Notes: generated by a model from the letters alone, not told the origin. Counted from the stretch's first letter, positions 34,106 through 43,526 are shown. The stretch: 64,000 nucleotides of DNA from Ctenosaura bakeri (GCA_948474755.1 CAOLHI010000424.1:558001-622000); one strand, 5' to 3'. Numbers and translations are program-made.

Positions 34106-35531
34106 ATGTGGTCTTTTCTCCAATCCGCGCTCGACGTTTTCATGAGAAAGCAGCGGTGCGTCCTGATTCGTGCGGGCGATCAAGAGAGGGAGGGATCAAG
34201 GCGTGGTCAGCAGAAGCCACAGGACCGCCCCCAGCACGAGCGGGCGGCGCCATTTTCCAAACCCGCTGAGGCGCCTGCAAGGAGGAGGCAAACGGACGAG
34301 GAACGGAAAAAAAGGAAGGTTTCAGCGGCTGCAAGGAGGAAGCAAAGGGACGAGGAACGGGAAAAAAGGAAGGTAGGTTTTCCCTTAGCTATCCTTTGTC
34401 CGTGCGGCGTCGTGAATTGCGGGTTTCGGGGGTTGTGTCTCCCGAAGGTGCCCTGATTTTAAATATGGGGTCGAGGGGGAGGTGGTGGCTGGCGAGTGGA
34501 TACACTCGCCGAGGATGGCATGGCAGGATGCTTTTAAAGGTTGGGGAAAATTGGGAAAGCCGTGGAGGGGGGCAGGTAGGAAGGGAGGGAACGTCCAAAG
34601 CAGCCATCGCGCCAAACCCGTTCTCCAGGTTACTTTGGAAGCGGGATCATGGCGCAATGACGGGATGCTGTGTAAATTTGGGATGGCTGCTGTGCTGCCC
34701 CGGGGCACGAGGTCCCCGTGCAAACTTTTACTGGGAAACGATTATTTTTCTCTGGGGACTGTTTGGCGCCCCCAGAGAAAAATGGCCCGTGGTAATCATC
34801 CGTTTTAAACCAGATTCTTGGGCTGGGGGTGTGGGGGGTAGTGGCTTCTGTTTGACCCCTGGCAGTAGTTATTTTTCGAGCGGCCGCCATTAATGCAGTC
34901 ACTCCCCATAAGGGCCTGCTGTGTTGTTTGTCTGAACCCCCCCCCGCCACATGCAGAGGGGGATTCCTTCCTGCCAGGGCAGGAGACTCAGTGGTGTTCC
35001 ATGCTTCTTTAGCTGTCTTGGACATGGCAGAGATCCATAGGGCAATGGAACACACATCATTGTTTGGGGGAGGCAAGCATTTCATCTTTATCAGTCCATG
35101 TGGCTCTGGGAGGGAGGATCCCATGGGCAGAGAACCAGTTCCTGGGACTATTGTATAGGCACACAATTTACCACATCGTTTCCAGTCTAGCTTGTGCCAA
35201 AATTTAAGTTGTTGTACATTAGCTTGAAGCTGTTGATATCACAAAAGCTGAAAGGTTATCTCCCCTGCTGTGAATATCTGCCCTCTGAAGTTATAAAACA
35301 AGGCAGTTCCCTTTGTCAGTTCGTACTGTTTGCTTTGTTTATAAATACTAACGCCCCTCCTTGTCTCCACAGGATCGGAAATCCACGTGGAGTGCGCATT
35401 CCCAGTGCAAATCTTCCCACGGAGTGTTGATCCAAGCTGAAAAGTCCACACTGACACCACTGCCCTTTCCAGCACTTCGCCAAACACGCAATACAGTTTG
35501 TCTGGCTGGCAAATTGCACAGCGGTCCGTGA
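34106..35531 (+). CDS. Tentative small basic protein gene of the Harbinger element (gene A)
   Basis: Not recognised as any known family. A proposed first exon (34106-34372) starts at an ATG and encodes 89 residues. Its second half is very basic and contains an 18-residue repeat (ARRRQTDEERKKRKV, then ARRKQRDEEREKRK) made by a 54-bp tandem duplication. It ends at AAG followed by GTAGGT, a good donor, in phase 0. A good acceptor (TCCACAG, exon start 35373) stays open in phase 0 for 52 codons to a TGA at 35529-35531. AATAAA signals follow at about 35622. The total would be about 141 residues. No domain is visible and the second exon has no conserved look; it may instead be a non-coding leader or chance. 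Support is the splice phase, the polyadenylation site and position opposite gene B. Confidence 0.3.
34275..34374 (+). repeat. 54-bp imperfect tandem duplication
   Basis: CTGCAAGGAGGAGGCAAACG (34275) and CTGCAAGGAGGAAGCAAAGG (34329) start two adjacent copies, the second complete for about 46 bases. In the proposed gene A frame each unit gives a Lys/Arg/Glu-rich segment. Confidence 0.85.
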
Positions 35532-35619
35532 CTGGAACAGTGACATGCCACAGACGCCACGCTGACCAAACAGCTTTGCAGGGGAGGGCTACATGCAAGG
35601 AGCCACACACCTACTTGAA

Positions 35620-35710
35620 AGAATAAATTTTTTAATAAATAAATGTTTCCTTTTTCCAAAAAAATATATTTTCATAACTACATATTTACATAAATAAATA
35701 AAACAGTGCT
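35620..35710. terminator. Bidirectional polyadenylation region, left gene pair
   Basis: AATAAA occurs on the plus strand around 35622-35640 and again at about 35692-35702. ATTAAA is present on the minus strand near 35629. It lies between the end of proposed gene A (plus) and the stop of gene B (minus), where convergent transcripts would end. Confidence 0.4.
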
Positions 35711-35774
35711 GTACAGGGTGGATGTGCGTTTGGGAAAGGGCTGGGGGTTTCAACATTGGCCTTGGAACATTCTA

Positions 35775-36564
35775 CTCCTGGGCACAGGGGTGTTCCTCCT
35801 CCGGCTCCTCCACATCCGTCCGTGGCCGCTCCGGTTGAGGGATGTTCTCTTGGTCTGCTGCCCAAAACAAAGGTGAAATTCGATTAGGCGTGTGCGCATC
35901 CACAGCAGCCTTTCTGAAGGAGGAAACTTTATTGTGTCCTTTGTTGATTGTTGGGGCGTTAGGAGGGAAATGAAAAAATAAGCCAAGGGCTGCTAAAATA
36001 GTGGTTTTCCTACCTTCCATCCCTGGCATGCCCTGCGTGTCCACGGGGGCTTTGGGGGCCAGGGGCATGGCGTCTTCTGCCTATGGAAATGCCACAGTAA
36101 ATCAGCGTGGGTTCTACTCAGTCAGGGTGCATCCCCCTTTGGGGGGGATACACGACAACCATTCCCCTGGGGTTCCCATAGCCACACAGGTGCAGTGTGT
36201 TGCGCTTACTCACGTCTGCCACCGGCTGTCCAGCTGGGGCTCCCCGCCGCCCTCCACAGGCTACGCATCACCTCGAAAAAGGGTGGCCTTGCATGGGGGG
36301 CGGGTGTCCGTTGTAGGAGCGCAGGGCGGCGTAGAACCGTCCGCGTAGCTCGCTGAAACGGGTCCGGACCTCCTCCACACTCCTCTCGTGGCCATGTCGC
36401 GTAAGGCAGTGGGCAACGGTGTGGAGGTGCTCATCATCGTCTCCCCTTGTGTGGGGGCGCATCATTTCCGACACGCCGCCACACCCCCTTACCATGGCCA
36501 ACATCTCCCTGGTCTCGAATTCAGACCACTCCCGAGGCCCCTCCTCAACCGGTCCGGCCGCCAT
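35775..36564 (-). pseudogene. Second Myb/SANT-like Harbinger gene (gene B), one-base frameshift
   Basis: The start is taken at ATG 36564 (GAAATGG context). The frame encodes a trihelix-like Myb/SANT domain: WSEFETREMLAMVRGCGG, HTVAHCLTRHGHERSVEEVR, RFSELRGRFYAALRSYN. After HPF the frame hits TGA at about 36268-36270. The T run there is one base short of the frame that would give the usual aromatic-rich end of such domains (FEVMRSLW), so a single-base deletion is likely. Downstream, exon 2 (about 36079-36014) and exon 3 (about 35860-35775, ADQENIPQPERPRTDVEEPE, then a stop) join in phase with GT-AG borders and form an acidic C-terminus. Role by family knowledge: Myb-like partner that binds subterminal DNA and carries transposase to the nucleus. 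The homopolymer could also be an assembly error. Confidence 0.6.
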
Positions 36565-36791
36565 TTCTGCAGGAATGCCCTCGTCCGCCCCCACTAACAA
36601 ACCACGCGGCTGCAGTACCAGCAATTGTCCACTAGGGGATTTTTGGCGCCGCCATTTCCCGCGCGCCAGGAGGACGCATGCGCGAAACGCGACGAGAGGA
36701 AGGAAAACAGAGGGAGGAGCCATTTTTCGTTTGGGAGGACGTGTAGTGGGGAAGGAGGTTTGCGAAAGGAACAAAAAACCCAAAAGGTAAC
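36565..36791. promoter_or_regulatory. Probable bidirectional CpG-rich promoter between genes B and C
   Basis: 227 bp separate the two divergent ATGs. The stretch is CpG-rich and contains GCCGCCATTT (36648-36657, YY1-like), TTTCCCGCGC (36655-36664, E2F-like) and GCATGCGC (36676-36683, NRF1 core), all typical of housekeeping-type bidirectional promoters. No TATA box is seen. Activity is inferred. Confidence 0.5.
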
Positions 36792-39700
36792 ATGCAAAGC
36801 GGGGAGCACACGCAGGGGAGTGACTGCAGCGTGGAGGAGGAAGGGTTTCCTTTGAGGCGACAGCCCATAAGGCCAAGAGGCTTGGCCTGGCGCCATACGG
36901 AGATAAAAAATCTCCTGGACATTTGGGGTGAACGTAGGTTCCAGAGGGACCTCCAGACTACCTACAGAAATATAGAAATTTTCGAGGAGATTGCGAGGGA
37001 AATGATTAGAAGGGGACATAGGCGGACCGCTGAGGAGTGCAGGACGAAAAATAAAAGACTGCGTGCAGCCTACCGTGAGGCTGTGGCGGAAAATAAACGG
37101 ACGGGCGCAGCCAGGGCGGAATGTCCCTACTTTGAGGAACTTTCCAGGATTTTGGGGGGGGACGCGAATACCGAACCTCCAAGAGTTGTTGAGAGCTTTC
37201 AGGTCGCCATGGGACCCGAGCAACCAGCGAATAAGAACGCGGCATCAGAAGGTACATAGGGCAGCGAGTCGAGGGATTTTCCCTTCCCCTATATGTATTT
37301 TTGTGCCCCCACTAAATCCGATTTTCCCTTTTTCAGGGGTGGACGAACTGATGAGCCAGGAACTGTTTGAACAAACTTCATATGATGGGGAGTCATCAGG
37401 TGAGGCTGCATGGGTTTACAATACATTACATTTTGATTTACTCTACAATAACCCTTCGTGGTTTCAGGGCAACGCAGGAAAACGGACATAAATAAATAAC
37501 AGGTGGATGAGGCCCAGAGAGCAGGCCTCACATGCAAGCAGGGCGTGTCACGTGCATGGCCACAACGGCCCACCACTCCTGCTGCTCCTTTGGAATACTT
37601 CTTCTTTCGCAGCAAAAGGGGTGGCATATCGACTTTCCAGGGAACTTTTCACTCTCTAGGTGACATCAGTGCCATTTACATTACCATTCTTTGCTTGCAG
37701 GAGTGAGGAAATTCCGAAAGGAGAAACCTTATGGGACTTAAGTGACAATGCCATTTCCACACCACACTGTTACAGTGCAGCATTCCACTTTCAGCATCCT
37801 ATGGGATTCTGTGGTATGTAGTTTAGGGAAGGGTATATAGAATTCTCAGCCAGAGAGCTCTTTGGCTTTAGCAAACTACTAATCCCACAACTCCACAGAA
37901 TGTTGAAAGTGGAATAATGCACTGTAACAGTGTGGTGTGGCTCTCGTCCCCGGCCAACCACTTATAGCCTCCTGCAGCAAGGTCTAACTATTTTGTTTTA
38001 CCTCCAAGCAGGGATCAAGAACAGCTGCCCCACAACTATGCAGGTTGAAACTCCTGCACCGGGGAGTTCAGCACCACGGCTGCTGGTGAGTTAAGGTGTC
38101 CTGCAGCCGAAATATTGCTGCGGGGAGTTTATATTGCATCGGGATAACCGTGGTATGATTTGTCACCACAGGTTTGGAGATTCAGAGCATGGCGTTACGC
38201 GGCGGCCTTGATATGCCCATTGAAATTTCGAGCCTTCATGGCCGGGACAACCTCAGCATGCTGTTATCTTCACAGTTAAAGTTTCTGTGCATCCGTTAGG
38301 GCAATGCCCGGAAAATGGCATTTAACATTCTGCCTGTTGTTGGACTGCCATTTAAAGTTTCTTGGCAACCTTCCAGTTGGAGGCTGAAGCCTTACATGAA
38401 TCATAGAATCATAGAAATGTAGAGTTGGAAGAGACCACACGGGCCATCCAGTCCAACTCCCTGTCATGCAGGAACACCCTCAAAGCACTCCCGACAGATG
38501 GCCATCAAGCCTCTGCTTAAAAACCTCCAAGGTAGGAGACTCCACTACTCTCCGAGGCAGCAGATTCCACTGCCGGACAGCCCTGACTGTCAGGAAGTTC
38601 TTCCTGAGGTTCAGGTGGAATCTCCTTTCCTGCAGCTTGAATCCATTGCTCCTTGTCCTGGTTTCTGGAGCAGCAGAAAACAAGCCCCCTCCTTCCTCTA
38701 CGTGGCATCCCTTCAAATATTTAAACATGGCTATCATGTCCCCTCTTAACCTCCTTTTCTGCAGACTAAACATACCCAGCTCTCTCAGTCTATCCTCATA
38801 GGGCATGTTTTCCAGGCCTCTCACCATTTTGGTCACCCTCCTCTGGACTTGCTCCAGCTTGTCAATATCCTTCTTGAATTGGGGTGCCCAGAACTGGACA
38901 CAGTATTCAAGATGGGGTCTAACCAAAGCAGAGTAGAGTGGTACCACTACCTCCCTCGATCTAGACACCATACTCCTGTTGATGCAGCCGAGAATTGCAT
39001 TGGCTTTCTTGGCTGCCGCATCACACTGCTGACTCATGTTCAGCTTGTGGTCTATGAAGACTCCTAGATCCCTTTCACACGTACTGCTATCCAGCCACGT
39101 GTCCCCCATCCTATATTTCTGTATTCCATTATTTCTGCCTAAGTGTAGGACCTTACATTTCTCTCTGTTGAATTTCATTTTGTTCGCCCTGGCCCAGCTC
39201 TCCAATCTATCCAGGTCATTTTGAATTTTGATCCTGTCTTCTGGCGTATTAGCAACCCCTCCCAATTTGGTGTCATCTGCAAATTTGATGAGCATGCCCT
39301 CTATTCCTTCATCTAAGTCATTGATAAAAATATTGAACAGCACTGGGCCCAGGACAGAACCTTGTGGCACCCCACTAGTCACTTCTCTCCAGGATGAAAA
39401 GCAGCCATCCATGATCACCCTTTGGGTTCAGTCGGTCAACCAATTACATATCCAATTAACAGTAGCCCTGTCTAGCCCACATTTTACTAGCTTCGATGCA
39501 AGAATGTCATGGGGAACTTTGTCAAAGGCCTTACTGAAATCGAGATATGCTACATCCACAGCATTCCCTTCATCTATCAAGCTAGTAACTCTATCATAAA
39601 AAGAGATCAGATTAGTCTGGCATGACTTATTTTTGAGAAATCCATGTTGACTTCTCGTGATTATTGCGTTGTTTTCTAAATGATTAGAAACTGAACGCTT

Positions 39701-40436
39701 AATGATCTGCTCCAGGATCTTTCCGGGTACCGATGTCAGGCTGACTGGGCGATAATTATTTGGGTCCTCTTTTTTTCCCTTCTTGAAGCAAGGTACATGA
39801 CTGTGACAACTGTTTTGTGTGGTTACTATCTTTCTACAGTTTTTTGAGTACCTTGATTTCAAAAAAGGCTGTCTAATCGCCACTTGCTCATACATGTTGT
39901 GTCCTAGCTCCAAATGATAGTAGGTTGACTTCTCAATCTTATTCTGAACAGATGACTGCCCCAGCACTAGCCCGGACAGGGAGAGCGAGATGCCCACGGC
40001 GAGAATGTCCCCCCTGTCACGCCTGAGGATGAGCAGGAACAGAACCGCAGCGGGGGGCCGGGACAAGGCGTTTGCCTATGCAAGGGCAACCTTGGACTTC
40101 ATGCGTGAACACGAGGAGAGGAGCTTGCAACAGATGGCCATGGATCGCGAGCAGGCGGCTCGAGATAGCGACAGGGCAGAGAATGCGCGGCAGGAGATAA
40201 TATCAATTCTAAGGGTATGCGCCACTGCCATGTCTAATATTTCAGATGCGGTAACAGCCGTGGGCGGAACAAGCCAATCACCTCCTGGCTCCTCCCGGTC
40301 CCGACAGCTAACTTTTGGGGAGCACAGCGCAAACGTAGCCGGGAGCAGCGAAACGGCGGCTCCCAGCCAGGAGCAGGAGGGAGGGAAGGGCAAGGCCGCA
40401 AGGGCCAGGAAGCCACGGCAAATTTATAGCCCTTGA
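36792..40436 (+). CDS. Myb/SANT (trihelix) Harbinger partner protein (gene C), three exons, intact
   Basis: Proposed exons are 36792-37251, 37337-37399 and 39952-40436. All borders are GT-AG and phase 1, giving 335 residues without a stop. Residues about 33-122 form a trihelix Myb/SANT DNA-binding domain ([53 protein letters not shown]). A short acidic linker follows (exon 2, [19 protein letters not shown]). Residues about 214-279 form an Arg/Glu-rich probable coiled coil ([20 protein letters not shown]), then a Ser-rich and basic tail. In Harbinger elements the Myb-like protein binds subterminal sites and imports the transposase. Start ATG 36792 has A at -3. Intron 2 (2.55 kb) contains a foldback MITE and a CR1 copy. 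Exon borders are predicted, not shown by transcripts. Confidence 0.75.
37751..37945. mobile_element. Foldback hAT-like MITE in intron 2 of gene C
   Basis: CCATTTCCACACCACACTGT and the inverted CACTGTAACAGTGTGGTGTGG are the arms. The centre reads TCAGCCAGAGAGCTCTTTGG. It is full length, about 195 bp, and has no clear duplication at this site. Confidence 0.7.
38399..39788 (-). mobile_element. CR1 LINE (copy B) in intron 2 of gene C
   Basis: A 5'-truncated, minus-strand CR1 of about 1.4 kb covers the last two thirds of ORF2 and a short 3' UTR. The 3' end has the 8-bp repeat hallmark (ATTCTATG repeated on the minus strand at 38400-38420) after TTGGACTGGATGG. The 5' boundary is where similarity to copy A stops (CTTGAAG, about 39788). 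It is younger than copy A: only one stop interrupts the frame. Confidence 0.9.
38480..39788 (-). pseudogene. CR1 reverse transcriptase, C-terminal part, one in-frame stop
   Basis: The minus-strand frame from about 39788 reads [38 protein letters not shown] and [18 protein letters not shown] (palm A). It meets TGA at 39430-39428, then continues in the same frame with [20 protein letters not shown] and [11 protein letters not shown] (catalytic FADD at 39272-39283). It ends normally at about 38480 after the CR1 C-terminal domain ([20 protein letters not shown]). Copy A has CGA at the stop position, so the stop is probably a CpG transition. N-terminal RT and endonuclease are missing. Confidence 0.85.
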
Positions 40437-40771
40437 GCACTTTGTGGGCCCTGGCGCAGGAAAGAAAATCGAGGCCTAGCTTTTCCTTCCCAAGCGGGCC
40501 AGCGATGTACTTGTTTGTCGATAAGAACTGTTCATAATGGAGCGTTCTTCCCCCAATAGTTTTTTTTATCCGCATTTATCAAAACAGTCAAATAAAACCT
40601 ATTACCATTTTCAATAAACAGACGCAATATTTATTTGTTATAACATTTTGGGTTAAATGGCCGTCCAGTAACACAAGAGATCAATATAGTCCAGGTACAG
40701 CTCGAAGGAGGACCCACTTCTCACTGTGTGGGGGGAAACGCTCCAAAGAGGGTGGGGGGAACCAGTGACAG
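40437..40771. terminator. Bidirectional polyadenylation region, right gene pair
   Basis: The convergent stops of gene C (plus, 40436) and the transposase (minus, 40772) are 335 bp apart. AATAAA is present on the plus strand at about 40591 and 40613, and on the minus strand (TTTATT on plus) near 40631. This compact shared 3' region mirrors the one at 35620-35710. Confidence 0.55.
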
Positions 40772-42702
40772 CTAATTGCAGTCGCCCGCAATCATATTGG
40801 CGATAGCGTCCCTCACCAGTTCCCCTTCATGGATCCTCCTGGAAGAGTCATGAGGACGGGACTCCCTGTCGGTGCGTCTCAGAGTCAAGGGGGCTGGCTT
40901 CTGTATCACGGGGTGGAGAAGGTGCCCTTTGCTCTCACAAATGTTGTGTAGCACCACACAAGCAGACACCACGGGGAGGTAGTTCTTCTCCGAGACGGTC
41001 AAAGGGGCCGAGAGACACCCCCATCTGGCCTTAAGCCTGCCAAATGCGCGCTCCACAACATTCCTACAGTGGTTGAACACCCTGTTGTAGGCTGTCTTCT
41101 TGGGGGTGAGATGTCCGCCGTAAGGCTTCATTAGCCATCTCGACAGTGGGTATGCAGCGTCGCCCAGAACAACTGGGCCTATGGTGACACCGTCTATGGT
41201 GATGGTCGGGTTCCCGGGTACAAACTTTCCAGCCTCCATGGCATGCCAGAGTGATGAGTGCCTGAAAACGAAGGCATCGTGCGTTCTTCCAGTGTAGCCC
41301 AGCACGATGTCCACAAACCTCCCCGAATGATCCACTGTTCCCTGTAGGAGAATGGAAAATGCGCTCTTCCTGTTCACAAATTCTTCCCCGCGCCCCTTGG
41401 GTGGTCTTACTTTGATGTGCGTGCCATCCACAGCTCCAACGCACTGAGAGAAACCCATCTGGCGGAAACCATCCATAATCTGTGAATGTAGAGGGCAAGG
41501 AAACAAGTAGTCAGTTTGTAGCTGGTTTGAGATAAAAATATTTGTGGTGGCGCATGCGCACACACCCCATGGGACCTGCTTGGCCTCCCAGTGTCTTGGA
41601 GGACAGGACACAACTTCATTGCTTGGCCCACACATTAAAACGGGCACCAAATCCAAAGAAATCGCACGCTCCCCATGGGGTGATAAAGTAACACTGTGGG
41701 GAAAAAAGAGGCAAGCCTCGCAGAGTGTACCTGGTTGCCTTCAGCAGTTATGTCACGCTGATGGAGGGGGCAAAGTGCCCTGCTGCCTCCCGCTCATCCC
41801 AAGGGGCCATGATGGCCGAGATGGCATATACTGTGTTTTGCTGGAACGCCCCCAAACCTGAAGGTCCACAACCACATCCCGCAGTGCCTCTACAGCTAGC
41901 TGTTTTCAGCTGGTATCTTTACAGGGGAACTTTCTGCTGGCAGGCCTTAATTAGATAATCCGGATACCGGGAACCCCGTGGACATCCATGCACCTTCTTC
42001 TGGGTGGCAATTTGCTTAGCAACTCTACAGTCTTGGCGCCGGTTCACTGCAAAACCCAACCTCTTCTCCCAGAGAAAACCAAACCCCCTCCTCCTCCCAT
42101 TTAAGCCCACTGGGTTTGGGAATCAGCGTACCTACCCTCCGGTAGTCCCCCAAGCACACAGTGGACGCAAGGAGTTCATGCTCGATCGCAAGGCACACCT
42201 CGATCACGATGACAGACACCGTTGACACTCCCAGGCCAAAAGTGTTCGCTGTCTTCCGGTATATCAGGGGCGATGTAAGCCACCACACGGTGATGGCCAC
42301 CCTCTCCTCTACAGAAATCGCTTGCCTCATCCCTGTGGTTCTTCTTTCAAGGTAGGGACGCAGGCGCCCCGCGATTTCAAAGAGGGTGGCTTTCGTCATC
42401 CGGAAGTGGTACAACCACTGGTAGTCATCCCATTTCTGCAGCACCTCCTCGCTCCACCACGCCCGCCGCATCCACTCCCGAACCCACCACCTTCTGGGGC
42501 GCGGGATTTCATACAAGAGAGGTGCAAGAATTGTGTAATACAACCTCGAGCGTCTCATGGCAGCGCGACGGTTCCTTGCGAGCCTGCGCCTACTCGCACC
42601 ATCTTCGGGCCAGCAATATTCAAGCGCTCCTAACAAGGCTGCAATTGCTGTCATAAACGGGGCAAGGAGCCCAGCTATTTCCCTCAACTGCTTGCTCACC
42701 AT
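40772..42702 (-). CDS. PIF/Harbinger DDE transposase, two exons, apparently intact (gene D)
   Basis: Cuts and joins element ends. Exons are 42702-42136 and 41479-40772, joined in phase 0 (donor AGG/GTAGGT, acceptor TTCACAG/ATT), giving 424 residues. The ATG at 42702 has A at -3 and G at +4; the open frame extends 15 codons further upstream but without an ATG. The N-terminal half has the Harbinger signature RRWWVREW (residues about 71-78) and a helix-turn-helix (IYRKTANTFGLGVSTVSVI, about 148-171). The C-terminal half is the DDE_Tnp_4 type nuclease: catalytic Asp207 in GAVDGTHIKV, Asp296 in LGDAAYPLSRW, Glu332 in NVVERAFGRLKARWGCL, giving a 35-residue D-E spacing. HDAFVFRHS is also typical. 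No stop or frameshift is seen. HARBI1-like host genes are related, but position inside inverted repeats identifies this as the transposon's own gene. Confidence 0.88.
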
Positions 42703-42824
42703 ACTCAAAACAGCAAAAAGCGAGCGGGCAGGAAAAGTTTTTGTCAAAAGTTTCCGCGGCGCTTCAGCAGGCGCGGGGGAGGGGGTGGATCCCGGGAGGG
42801 TGCGAGGGGACGCACGTGCGTTTT

Positions 42825-42842
42825 GGCGTCATCGATGACGCC
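42825..42842. promoter_or_regulatory. 18-bp perfect palindrome in the transposase leader
   Basis: GGCGTCATCGATGACGCC reads the same on both strands and lies 123 bp upstream of the transposase ATG and about 235 bp inside the right end. The half site GTCAT resembles ATF/CRE half sites. It could be a promoter element or a subterminal binding site; function is not established. Confidence 0.35.
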
Positions 42843-43097
42843 CAAACTTTTACTTTTTGAAAAAAGGGCACCGCCAATCAAACGCTAGGTAGGGCGGGGA
42901 AAGGACAACGTTGGGAGGGGCTATGGCCGCGCTGTGTGAATGCGATAATGCTCGCCTAGCCTCTTGCCGATAGAGCCATGAGAAACGACAAAAGTTCGGC
43001 ACGTTTTAGCGGGGATTGGGAAAAAGCCTGCCTGGATCGCGGTGGGAAGATTTCAGAGCCCCGTGTGAAAAGGGCCAAGGTCTGCAGTGAAGGCAAA

Positions 43098-43526
43098 CGC
43101 CTTTTCCATGCCATCCTCCCAACCCACCACAGGGACAGAAGAGAAGGATGGGATCGTGATGACGCTTACGCACAATGTCATCACAGTCCTGTACTTCTCT
43201 CATCCCCAGGCAGCACAAGTGCGCTGAAATCATTGACAAGTTTTCCTCGTCAACAACCAGCCATCGCACTGCCATCCCACCGCATGCCTGCCCATACTTT
43301 CCCTGCAGAGGCCCTGGAAGTACAATGGCCGCGCTTCCTGCCCCAGCGCAGGCTGGGACAGCACCTGGCTGCACTGTGGCAAGAAGAGGCATGGCCATTG
43401 CACTTAGTGGATCCAGGAGGCAGCTGGTGCAGAGGGAAGTGCTCCTGTTGCACTCTCATCCTGGCAGAACTGATGCCAGGCCCCACACCAGATGTCTCTG
43501 GAATAAGGTAAAGTGTGAAAAGGGCC
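43098..43526. mobile_element. Harbinger-type MITE 2 (AAA target duplication)
   Basis: The right end, reverse complemented, is GGCCCTTTTCACAC. The left end CGCCTTTTCCATGC matches with one gap. AAA flanks both (43095-43097 and 43527-43529). The 429-bp GC-rich interior shares CGCGCTTCCTGCCCCAGCGC with CGCGCTTCCTCCCCCAGCGC in the MITE at 58550-58981. The left end is weaker than the right. Open frames on both strands here are composition artefacts. Confidence 0.55.

Larger units (their letters stand above)
33949..43076. mobile_element. Large PIF/Harbinger-type DNA transposon
   Basis: The left end GGCCTTTTTCACATGGGG pairs with the reverse complement of the right end, GGCCCTTTTCACACGGGG (16 of 18). 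AAG lies immediately outside both ends (33946-33948 and 43077-43079), the 3-bp duplication expected of this superfamily. The span is 9.1 kb, of which about 1.6 kb is a CR1 and a foldback MITE inserted in an intron. Inside are a DDE transposase (minus, right), a three-exon Myb/SANT gene (plus), a second Myb/SANT-like gene (minus, one base short) and a tentative small basic gene (plus, left). Family members normally carry two genes, transposase and Myb-like protein, so this one is enlarged. The interior is much richer in G+C than the flanks. A single insertion event is inferred from the ends; the left half could in principle be a second fused element. Confidence 0.8.

Noticed and set aside
34385..35166. 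Several minus-strand frames of 70-178 residues in the Harbinger left half
   Set aside because: They overlap each other in different frames, have low-complexity GC-driven composition and no splice or polyadenylation context.
38480..39418. A host protein-coding exon of 312 residues
   Set aside because: It is CR1 reverse transcriptase (SGVPQGS, FADD) with a CR1 3' terminus and an in-frame stop upstream.
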